This document shows positions 9,834 to 19,600 of a DNA stretch of 42,567 nucleotides, one piece after another. The position numbers were made by a program, and so were the translations under genes. Numbering within the stretch: the first letter of the stretch is position 1; each line of letters starts with the position of its first letter. The DNA is from Pigoraptor vietnamica. Lineage: Eukaryota; Opisthokonta; Filasterea. Location: the NCBI GenBank assembly GCA_943704525.1, contig CALSCQ010001582.1, positions 1-42,567 of the forward strand. The letters run 5' to 3'. Under the pieces are notes generated by a model, which was not told the origin of the DNA, ran no database searches, and saw nothing but the letters and a program-made list of their open reading frames with translations.

Positions 9834-11525
9834 ACACACACACTCACACGCACACACACGCGTACATGTGGGTTGTCTTTCTCGCTGTCGCGCTTACGGG
9901 GGATGGTCAGCAAGACGCTTGAACTGTCTTTCTCACTTTGCACGCCTTAAATTCCAGGCGTTTCCGATCCTCGCGTCGAAAGCACACTTTCGGACTACAT
10001 TATGGGAGTTATGCTCAACAACGACACATCCCCCGCTGCCCAACGGGTGCGTGTGCGCCGTATTTTTGTCTACTGTGATTATGGAAAATCCGTGTTGTCC
10101 CTCTCAACTCTCTCTTTCCGTGCGGCAATCTGTATGGCTGCCTTGGCTGACTGGCTTTGCTTGTCGATTTGCAGGCCGTGGTTGTCACGCTACGCGAGGA
10201 GTTGCTGCAGGCTTTTTCGGACGAGAACATCGCGCCGGTGAGTGAGATTGTGTGACTTGCCTGCGACTGTATGCGCGGTGGTTGCTGTTCAGAGTCGAAT
10301 TACGTCGAATCACATCTACGTGTGTATTGTGTGCAAGATCGTTTTGTTCATTTGAAGTTTGATGCTCGGCAAAGCGTTGGTTTTGATTGTGGGCATCGTT
10401 CGTGCACCATATGTGCGCGTTGTAAGTGTGCCGCGAGATGCGCGCGCGCACACAGGCACACACACAGCCACACACACACACACACAAACGTCGTCGGTAT
10501 TCTGATTTGCTCCGCTTCGGCCTTTTCGTATGCGCAGGAAGTGCGTGCGCGCTTCAACCCCGAGTACGATCGCATTCGCACCCTTCGCGCGTTCCTCGAC
10601 GCCTGCTGCACGCGCCTCGTGTCGGAGGCCGTTTCCTACGCGCGGTCGACACGTCCGCGTCCCTTCGTGTGCGCGCGTGCGAGGGAGTGGACTGGCCTGC
10701 TCGCCGTGCTCCTTGCGCGACTGTGCCGCAACGGCATTGACGATGTGCTCCTCGTGATCGATGCCCTCGTGCGGCCTTTCGTGGGTATTGGGTTGCCGCA
10801 TTTCGCGCTTACTATCCTTTAGTGGCGGTCTGTTCTCACGTCGTTGTAATCGCCCCCGTAGGTAAACGACGCCATGCAGCCGATGGTCGTCTTGCTGGTC
10901 GATTACGTTCGGGTGTTGTTCGCGCAGTTTGCGCATCAGGCGTCCGATGTCGAGGACTTCCTTGTGGTGCGGCGCGAGGAACAGGCAGCGGCTTCCGAAA
11001 GCACAGACGACGACATGCCGGCGCTCATGCCAGGAACAACAGCGACTGCGGGCAATGAATCGGCTCGCCGCCCGCGCGAGAGCGAGGACGTTACCGGAGA
11101 TGGGTCCGAGGCCGATGTCGCTGTGAAGCGTAGGAAGGTGCGCATTCCTTTCTATCGCGTACGTGTGACGAGGGCTACGTCTTGCTCACCATCCCTACTC
11201 CCCCGTCGCAGATTGATACGTCGCAAGAGCATTCTGACGCAACGCTCCCCAGCTTTGTTGACGCGTTAGTCGCGGCGAGCGAGCATGCCGGCGCTGTCCC
11301 CCGCAATCGAATGGGTGAGTTGCGCAGCGGTTTTTGCTTCTTTCTTTCACGAACATTCCCTCTCACCTGTGTTTGCATGCAGATTTCGATCGGGCTCTTT
11401 CAGAGTCGACACTCCCGGAGAACTATGATGCAGAAGTGCAGAGAGCTGTTCGTGACCGTCTTGGGCCCAACCCCTCTGCGGACCTCTTGCAATACGCGCA
11501 CCTTTCTCGCTGGCTGAATGGTTGA
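6182..11525 (+). CDS. BAG6: Large proline-rich protein BAG6 (Scythe) homologue
   Basis: Model: join(6182..6313, 6518..6673, 6908..7598, 7691..7815, 7962..8213, 8309..9326, 9461..9520, 9640..9723, 9958..10046, 10175..10237, 10538..10780, 10862..11137, 11212..11314, 11383..11525), 1144 aa, close to the roughly 1130 aa of animal BAG6. A ubiquitin-like domain (residues about 16-92) shows IPRAQQRLIYQGKGLKDD and HIADGHVIHLVQRP. The middle is Pro/Gln/Ala-rich with long Q runs. Helical segments follow (residues 810-1000). A basic NLS (VKRRK, about 1059-1063) precedes a C-terminal BAG-similar stretch (LPENYDAEVQRAVRDRL). BAG6 is a cytosolic/nuclear chaperone holdase that triages hydrophobic clients with UBL4A and GET4 for tail-anchor insertion or proteasomal degradation. 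Two introns hold long GT/CA tracts, and intron 1 holds a GTT/GGT tract. Exon 7 (60 nt) is supported by phase and by good GTGAGT and TAG sites. Confidence 0.93.
6409..6475 (+). repeat. G-run and (TTG)n/(GTG)n tract in BAG6 intron 1
   Basis: A run of about nine G is followed by TTG repeats and then GGT repeats in BAG6 intron 1. It is strongly strand-asymmetric (G/T only), so the transcript could form G-rich structures near the 3' splice site at 6517. Confidence 0.85.
6719..6830 (+). repeat. (GT)n tract in BAG6 intron 2
   Basis: About 110 bp of GT repeats, interrupted by a GC-rich (GC)n block at about 6771-6786, lie shortly after the donor at 6674. They explain the spurious Cys/Val-repeat reading frames across this intron. 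Confidence 0.95.
7261..7376 (+). repeat. Coding minisatellite in BAG6 exon 3
   Basis: Imperfect tandem units encode repeats of the type P-A-V-T-V-A-P-T inside the Ala/Pro-rich linker. The units repeat GGTTACGGTCGCGCC with small changes, so this part of the protein probably varies in length between strains. Confidence 0.75.
9761..9861 (+). repeat. (CA)n tract in BAG6 intron 8
   Basis: CA repeats with GA interruptions lie between the donor at 9724 and the acceptor at 9957. They are non-coding and produce His/Thr-repeat frames. Confidence 0.95.
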
Positions 11526-12259
11526 TAAAAAGCATGTTCTAAAACCCTGTTATTGAAAACTTGTTTTATTGCGACGCGTCAGAGCTTTATCGTCGGACAT
11601 TCTTGGGCATGTACTTGTCGGACGGGCTCGCTTTGACACAATCGCTCTCAGTTCCCGAGCCTTCTCACCAACCGTCTGCACGCGCTCGTTTGGCTCAGTC
11701 TGCGCGGACCAATGGCATTTCGAGAAAGTCTTTGTGTGTGGATTGTGGCCAATCAAATGGCGATTAGGCTGCCAATCTCGCCTCTGATTGGTCACATGTC
11801 ACCCAGTGCCCAATGCACGTCAGTGAGGCTTTCAGTTTGCCGGCACTTTGAGGCTGAGGAAACGACTGCAACTGACCGAATTTACGCCGGCGCTTAATCT
11901 CGTTCAAACTATCGCTGCCGGCACTCAACTCGGCGCCAGGACGTTCGTTTCCGCTTTCAGTGGCAATTCGGATGGCCGCTTAGTCCGTTGCGGGCCACTC
12001 CAGTCAGGCGGCTGCCCCGTGTGCTCTGACAACTGGCGGTCACTGTCGGAAAAAACGCACGAATCTCGTGCTGGTGGGTCAGCACCTATCGAAGACCGGG
12101 CTGTTGCGTGAACGCCAGCCAGCCGGCACCGCCAGTCCACGCGCGTTGTGGCGATCACCCGCCCTTTCGATTGGGCCGCGGACTGAATGACTGTACACTC
12201 TCCGGGTGCATGGTACGCGACTGAGATTGCGGCCTCAGGGGCGAAAAGCCGCTGCACGA
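11526..12259 (+). promoter_or_regulatory. BAG6 / receptor spacer with clustered CCAAT boxes
   Basis: The 734 bp between BAG6 and the SH3 receptor contain CCAAT at 11709, 11749, 11772 and 11809, and ATTGG (the same box inverted) at 11787: five in about 105 bp. Another ATTGG lies at 12170. CCAAT boxes bind NF-Y in eukaryotes, so this is the likely promoter of the receptor gene. Just after the BAG6 stop, GATAAAAAG at 11524 may be a weak polyadenylation signal. No further gene seen. Confidence 0.5.
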
Positions 12260-13401
12260 ATGATGAGGCAGGCCACGGCGCTGTTGCTGTTGGCCGCGGC
12301 GCTCCACGCGACTGCCGCCGCAGATTCTGAATTGCCACCCGGCGGCGGGGCACATTCAAATTCACGCGCGTATGGCCAGCAGACGCCATCAACCGCCGCA
12401 GTGTTTAAGGTACGATAGTCAGTTCCGCCGTGCGCGCCGCTCTCTCCACAAACACCTACCGTCCACGCGCTCCGTTGACAGTGAGCTCCAATTGTCGTCG
12501 CTTTCCACGCAGGACGTGAGGCTGTCCATGCGCACGCCATCCGCAATCACGCTGGGTGAGTTCTGGTCCAGCCCGAATTTCGCTTGCACTCGAACCTAGT
12601 TTATCGCGCGAGTTATTCAACCATTGATTTGTGCGCAGAACTCGAAAGCGAGGCATCGGTGGCTGTCACGTGCGAGGGGTGCTGTTACGGCGCCGCCTAC
12701 TGGGCCGATGCGTGCGAGGTGCGTCAAACACCACCACAGCGAGACTCATCGCTACTGTTAATGCTGAAAATCGCTGCGACAGTTTACGTGGTTTGAACTT
12801 CGAATGCATCATTGCTTGCTCTTCATATCACGTGCTTCTGTTCGGCTGATTTCGTGCAACGCCTCAGAGTCTTCCCCAGAGTCCGTGCATCTTTTCGGTC
12901 CGAGATGCAAACTCGAGCGTGCACGCGGGGTCGTGGTCTGCGCGCTTCTCGTTCTTCACTGCGGTGAGCGGCGTCCCTATACGTGTCTTTCCCTCTCTCG
13001 GTTCCATCGCACGACGCTGGGCGTCAGCATTAACTGCGGAACAATTCACGCGTGTGCAGGTGCCTCGCAACCACGGCGGTGCGTGCATCTTCGCCGCCTC
13101 GCGCAACTCTTCGGCCACATCTGTGGGCGATTCGGGGGATGCGCTCCCACTCGAACCCCCAATCTCTCGCATCGCGGTGCACTTTGAGATATCCGACGCG
13201 ACCGTTGCGGAGGGTGTGCGCGGTCACGTGGAGTGGTCGGAGGGCTCGAAGATCGCGTTGTTGCCGATAGCGAGAGGAAGGCGCGGTGGGTACTCACTCT
13301 CTGGAGGAGGAAGAGGCTGCATGTGCTTGTTGTCGCGAGAGGCCCATTTGTGCTGTCTGTGTGTGCGCGCGGGTCCACCGCACCGAGACTGACGTTTTCC
13401 G

Positions 13402-13443
<42 letters not shown>

Positions 13444-14136
13444 CGGACCGCGCAGGCTCCGTGGCACCCGCATGCGCCGACAGCCCTTCCACGGGCAAAT
13501 GCTGCTACGACACGGTGCGTGAAGCCTCGCACATGTCCCGTCGCTGCTGTTGCCCTTTGCCGTGTGCCTCTATCCCACTGCCGACCGATGTATTAACGTG
13601 CCTCTCGCGCTGCACGCACAGGAATTGGATGCCACGAAGACCAAGTGCGTGCCCGTCGACTGCGCGGCGAAGTACGGGGCCCTTGCGCGTACCTTCTTCA
13701 ACACGACGACGCGCATGTGCGACCCAACAGCCGTGTGCACGGGAGGGGTGGGTACTTGCGGCGTCCACGCGAAGTTGCCTCTCTGTGCCTTTCCCTACCG
13801 CTGTAGTGTGCGAAGCCGTCAGTGTCCGTTGGGCGCTAGACGGGTAAAGTGACTTGGCTCGTGTTTGTCTATGCTTGCTGTGAAGCCCCCTTTGCTACGT
13901 CTGTCAATCTCTTCGCCATGCGCATGCGAACGGTGTGTGTGTTGCGCGCGCCATTGCGTAACTTGCCGCGTCCTGTGCGCAGGTGAACATGCTCTACCTC
14001 TACAATCCGGTCTCGAACACGTGTGAGGCCATCATAAACAACCACGTGACGCCAGCGAACACCACTTCGTCGCACCTGCCGGACGTCGTCAAGGCCGCCG
14101 TGCAGAACAACAACAGCACAAAGCAGTCGGTGAGAA

Positions 14137-14189
<53 letters not shown>

Positions 14190-16265
14190 GTGTGTGTGCG
14201 TGTCCGCGTGTGTGTACGTGCGTGTGTGTGTGTGTGTGTGCGCGCGCGCGCGCGAGTGTGTGTGTGCGTGTGCGCGTGTGTGTACGTGCGTGTGTGTGCG
14301 TCCGTTTGCGTGCATGCGGGCGCGTACCCCTCATTCGCACATTCCATCTCGCGCAATTGCGGGTGACGCTCGCACTAATGCACCAACACACTTTTTGTTG
14401 TGTTGCTTGCAGCAATTCAGCTGCAACAACGGCCAAAAGCGGACGACTTCGGACGGCGGGGTGACGTGCGACTGCGACCCCGGATGGACCACGTCCGTGC
14501 GCCAAAACGCCGTCAACGTCGAGTACTGCAACGTGCACTCGTCGTCCGACGTGGTCGTGGGACAGGGCGCCGATGGGTCGACGCAGGCTTACAAGTACTT
14601 TATCATCGCAAGTATCACCCTTCCGTCTGTTGGCCTGCTTCCCGCTGGGACATGTTGTGCGTCGGCCTAAAGAATTCTCTCTCCGTAACACCCGTTGCGC
14701 GCACAGGGCGTCTCGGTGTCGTCCGTGGTCGTGGGACTCGCGTGCACGGGGTGCATAACGCGAAAGTGCATTGTCTATCGGCGCAAGCGGCGCGCGAAAA
14801 AGCTTATCGAAAGCGGCGGCGATGCATCGACGTCCAAAACGGCACCTACACCGAAGCGGCGAGTGGTCAAGGCCGTACCCTCCCGGACATCCGGGGGCTC
14901 GTCCTTTGCTCTCGTGGACGCGGGCACAGAGGACAGCCACCACATGGCCTCAGGCGCGCGCACGGTTCTGCCGATGGGACTGCTCGACATGGATGGCGGC
15001 GACGACGACGACGACATCGCGCCCGTGATGACGAAAGGCAAAATGGCGGAGACGTCGACGGGACGCCCGGGGGCAACTCAAGTGCAGCGGGCCAGCTCGG
15101 AGTACATGGCGCCACGGCCGAAAGCTGCCGCCGCGCCACCCGCTACGGCCTCGTGGCAGCCACCGTCGCAGTACCAGCGCGTGGGGAGGGGCGCAGGACG
15201 CGGTAAATGTTGGATGCATCTAAGTTGCTATTGAGATTGTGATTGCACTTGGCGTTTCTATCGTGTGATGGGCGCCTTCCAACGTGTGACGCCGCTTGTT
15301 GTCTCGCCGACACCGCAGACGACGCCCCTCCTTCCGCCGTGTATGCGCTGCCGGTGCGGCGACAGCAGGGAAAGCCGGCGGCCAAGGGGGCAATGTGGCA
15401 GCCGCCTTCGGAGTATCGCCGCGTTGGCCAAGGTGCGTGAACGTGCGGCCACCCTCTATTCCTTAGGTATCTCGTGAGCACTGAATTGGCAAGCGACGAG
15501 CTGATGTCCGCTTGATCGGCCACAGCAACGAGGGAGGACGACCACTACGCGCGCAAGGTGGCGGCTGCAGCGGCGGCGGAGACCGACTACGCGTGGAAGC
15601 CCCCGTCCAACTACCGCCGCATCGGGCCCCGTGGGTGCTTTGCGGAGACAGCCTTGCGACTGTTGCTGTCCCTGTTGGCGGAGGCCGTTGTTGACGCAGT
15701 GTTGTTGTGTGGTGTTTTGTTACGTTGTATTACGTTGTGTTGTTTTGTTGTTATGCTAATTGTGCGTTGGCCGCACGCTGCTGTTGACGCGCCCATTGGG
15801 TCTGCTGCAGGTGCGCGCGAGGACGAATACCTTGCGCAAAAGCTCGCCGGTCGGCTGCGGCGCGCCGTTGTTCTGTACGATTTCGACGCGACCGAGGGCA
15901 CGGAGGAAGTCTCGGTGACGGAGGAGGAGGTCGTGTCAGACGTCTGCAACCTCCGCGACGGCTGGTCTAGGGTGCGTGCGTGGCTGTTTTGACTGCCTGT
16001 CCACTGCGTATATATCTTGTATTTCGTTCTCTGGTACATTCCGTAAATGGACACACGCCTACAATTCAAGCTGTTCTTGCATCTCTTTTCCACCTCTGAC
16101 ACACTATTCCCAACATATCAGGTTCGTCGCTCGGACGGCGTCATCGGCGTGGTACCGACATCCTACCTGGAGGAAATAGTGCTGCCAGGCGCGCAACCAG
16201 CGTCCGCGTCGGGCGAGCCGAGCCGTTCGCCGCCATCGCTGACTGATCCGGCCGAACCAATGTGA
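12260..16265 (+). CDS. Type I transmembrane receptor-like protein with EGF-like ectodomain and cytoplasmic SH3 domain
   Basis: Model: join(12260..12409, 12513..12555, 12639..12718, 12868..12963, 13060..13285, 13456..13514, 13622..13747, 13983..14129, 14413..14607, 14707..15202, 15319..15432, 15526..15630, 15811..15971, 16122..16265), 713 aa, with every junction phase-consistent. A signal peptide ([20 protein letters not shown]) favours this start over ATG 12206. The ectodomain is Cys-rich, and an EGF-like unit (CNNGQ..CDCDPGW..C) sits at about 312-348. One membrane span lies at about 371-394, ending in the basic stop YRRKRRAKK. The cytoplasmic part has an Asp run, three W-x-P-P-S-x-Y-x-R-[V/I]-G repeats, and an SH3 domain at about 626-688 ([26 protein letters not shown]). 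SH3 domains bind PxxP ligands, so the protein probably couples an outside signal or adhesion to cytoskeletal partners. Intron 9 appears to be GC-AG (GCAAGT at 14608). A GTGAGT at the stop (16262) could splice to 16376 and change only the last residues. Ligand unknown. Confidence 0.82.
13403..13441 (+). repeat. (GT)n tract in receptor intron 5
   Basis: A pure GT run ends 14 bp before the 3' splice site at 13455, so it takes the place of the usual polypyrimidine tract. Confidence 0.93.
14140..14300 (+). repeat. Long (GT)n tract in receptor intron 8
   Basis: About 160 bp of GT repeats with CG and AC interruptions begin about 10 bp after the donor at 14130. Two near-identical blocks (around 14200-14230 and 14265-14295) suggest an internal duplication. 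Confidence 0.93.
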
Positions 16266-16615
16266 GTGTTGTGCTCACAATTCGTAATCTCGGCTTTTTT
16301 TGACGATTGTGTGTGTGCGTTTTATGTTCGGGTGGAGAGATGGTCGCGCTCACATGGCCGCCGGTGCGCTTGCAGTTACGTAAATAGGGAACACTTGGAA
16401 CAGCTGAGGTCCGGCGGCGCAAGTCTCCTGGCTTTCCTCGAATGAATGCGAGACGTTCGACACTAAAGCGCAGGCAAGAAGTGCTCAGACAGAGACAAGA
16501 AGTGAGGCCGCACAGCAAAAAACCACAGACAAAGTAATGACACGCGCACAGACACCGCAACTGGCATGGTGACAAGGGAGGAGAAGAGGCAGCGTGAAGA
16601 GGGCCATTATTATAT
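16266..16615. other. Convergent 3' spacer (receptor / SCYL)
   Basis: 350 bp between the stop codons of two convergent genes. It contains a possible acceptor at 16375 for an alternative receptor 3' end. No coding frame with a domain seen. Confidence 0.5.
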
Positions 16616-19600
16616 TCAAAAGTCGACAAAGTCGTCGTCGCCACCCCAGCCTTCCTCAGCCTGCGACAGAACGGGTCACGTGAGCAACTCGCAGTGGATG
16701 CCACTCGCTCCAAAACAAAAACAAACGAAATCGAAAGCAATACACAAGAGGCGCCCAAGGTCCAAACTATAGGACAGCTTACCTTCGCCGCCGCCTTCGC
16801 CTTCGCCGGCGTCGACTTCTTCGCGGGTGTCTTGCGGCTGCCGTTCGCAGGCGATTCGCGTTTCGCGGCACTCCCGGCGCCAGCCGACGACAGCGTCGGA
16901 GTCTTGGGCCCCCCACTGCTTCCAGTGCTGGGCGCAGGCGACGGCGTGGAACCCGAGCCAACCGAGGATGTGCGCTGGCCGCGTGTGCTCGAGGACGCGC
17001 CCTTGCCCTTCCCGACGTTCGCCGTTTGCGAGGCGAACCAGTCGTCCTCGTCTGCCGGCGCATCCCAGCTCGCGGCCGGCGGCGGTGCTACGGACGCACC
17101 CGAACCGCCCCGCTTTTTGGCCGGCGCAACCGCTTCTCCCCAAGACTCAAAGTCGTTGTCCTGTGAGGTCACAGAGGGGGTCCTCGCAGCTGCCGGTTTC
17201 GCGCGCGCCCTCACCGTTTCGCCGTCCCACGAGTCAAAGTTGTCGTCGCTCGATTTCTCAACGCGCGCCGAAGTATGCGCCGGCTTTGCGGTCGTCTTCT
17301 TGGCCGTCGTCTCGCCCCACGAGTCGAACTCCTCCTCCTCTTTAGCAGCCACCGCTCGCGTCGATGGGCTGGCCGACTTCCCATCCTCTGCGCCGCCCCA
17401 CGAATCAAAGCCACCGACGCCCTTCGAGACCTTTGCGTGTGCAGGCGACCGCGACGGTTTTGCAGACGCCTTCTTTGCTGTCTCGCCACCCGACGCATGC
17501 GACGATGCCACGGAATGCGAAACCGCAGCCGCATTGGGAGTCTTCACGGCATCGACGGCGCCCCACGCGTTCACCTCATCATCCGTGAGGCTACCCGTAC
17601 GCACCGTCGAGAGTGGTGCGTTCACAGACGCCTTCGCGGTGTCGACAGACTCGGTGTGGCGTGCCGGCTCCTCAACGCGAGACGGCACACTCCCCGTGCC
17701 ATTTGTCGGCGGCTTCACCGCCACGGCATCCCCATCGTCGTCCATGTCGTCGTCGCCCCACCCGCCCAAATCGTCCTTGACGCCCCCGTCGCTTGCCGAC
17801 CGCTCGGGCGCGGCCACCTTCGCAGACAGCTCTTCGTGTGCGGGCGCCAATGTCGCAGTGGCATGACCGACCGGATGCGACGAGGCCGACACAGCGGGCG
17901 CTGGGCCGTCTGCACGCGATCCGGTCGCAGTGCCCTTATAATCGGCCACTTCGTCCTCGTCTCCCCAACCGTCCCCATCACCCACGGCGCCCCCGACGCT
18001 CTCTGCGTGCACATCGACCGAACGGGCCGTGCTCGCCTTCGACACGCCCGAAGCAGGCGCAGGCGCTTCTTCGTCGTCATCGCCCCATCCATCGCCAGCA
18101 GCGGCCGTGTCCGAAGCAGCGGCCAGCGCCGACGTCAACGTGGGACGCGGCTCCGAAATCGCATTCGCCAATAGAGGGCTCCGCGGCACGGGGGACGCCA
18201 CTTCCACCGAACGGGCGGCGGCTGACGCAGGTGCTGCAGACCCGCCCACATCTTCGGCAGGCCAGTCGCCCGCGTCGTCGTCGCCCCACCCGTCCGCAAC
18301 GTCGTCCGGCACCGCAGCCGAGAGGGACAGCCGCGCAGTGGGCGGTGCACTGCTGACCGCGGGCGCTTGCCGGGTCGCACTCGCGGTCACCGCACTCGCC
18401 GGCGGAGCGTGGGATTTCGGCGCTGGCGGAGCGGTGGTTGTGGTGGCATGCGACGACCCGACGATGCCCGACAGGTACGAAGGCAGCACAACCGCGGCGC
18501 CCTTCTCCTTTTCGACTAGCACAGGGGGCGCGTATGCAGGCTCCATGTCCGCGAAAAAGTCAAGCTCCGACGGCGGCTGCGCTTCGGTCTTCTTTTCGGG
18601 CGCCTTCTTCTCCGGCTGAGGCGCGGCCGCCGCCGCCGCTGCGGGGGTTGCCGCTTTGGGCGTCGCAGCCGCGGTAGGTCCCTTCTCCTCGCCCCCCTTT
18701 GGCTTGCCGGCGGCGAGCGCGCCCAGAGATCCCTTGAGCTTCATGCCGCCCGTGGCCCCCGCGCCCTTCTCTGACGATGCAGCGCCGCCGACAGAGGACG
18801 CACGGCTCGCGCGGCCGGTTTCTTCAGTGGCAGTGCGCTCGGCAGCGCTGTCCGACCGCGACAAACGGCCCTTGGACGGCCCACCCCACCCGCCGTCTGC
18901 GTCATCCCACGCGTCCCCTCCCGACTTCCGGCTCGAATTCAACGACGTGGACTTGCCGTCGTCGCCGTCGTCGTTGTCAACATAATCGCTCTCGTCTCCC
19001 GATCCCTCCGCAACCTTCTCCTCCAAGGGAGGACGCGTTGTGGCTGCGGCGGGTTGTGTCGAGCGAGCACCCGTGTCGCCCCATCCGTTCTCGCCGTCGC
19101 CGTCGCCGTCCCCATTGCCCCAGTCTTCGCCATCATTGTTTCCCCAACTGTCCGCACGACGCCGTTCGCCGCCGGGAACTGCGGCAGCGACCGAGGGCGA
19201 CACTGGGCCCGACGACGACGCTGACCCAACAGACCCAACGCTTGCTTGATGCAAGGTTGCGGGTGCCGCCGAGGCGAGTCCGACGTGCCGGTTCTGGCGC
19301 TTCTCCAGCAGCTTCTTCTCGCGCTCGAGCCGCTTCTGCTGCATCTCAAGGCGCCGCCGCTCACGTTCGGCCTTCGTGCTCTCGCTCGTCTTGGACGCCT
19401 CGTACTCGCCTTCCGAGTCGCCGCCATCGCGGGACGCTACGTGACGGTCTGAGCCTGCAGCGACAAAGGCGTCGGTGAGAATGGTGACACGGCCAACAAT
19501 ATGACACTGCAAAACATGAAAACAGAGACAACAAGAGGCGAGGGAGCGGCACCCACCCTTGCGACTGCCGTTTCCCATGGACGACCGCGAAGCCTCCCGC

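Noticed and set aside
16694-17866. 390-codon open frame on the plus strand
   Set aside because: It is antisense to the large SCYL exon, and its composition is the complement of the acidic Trp repeats.
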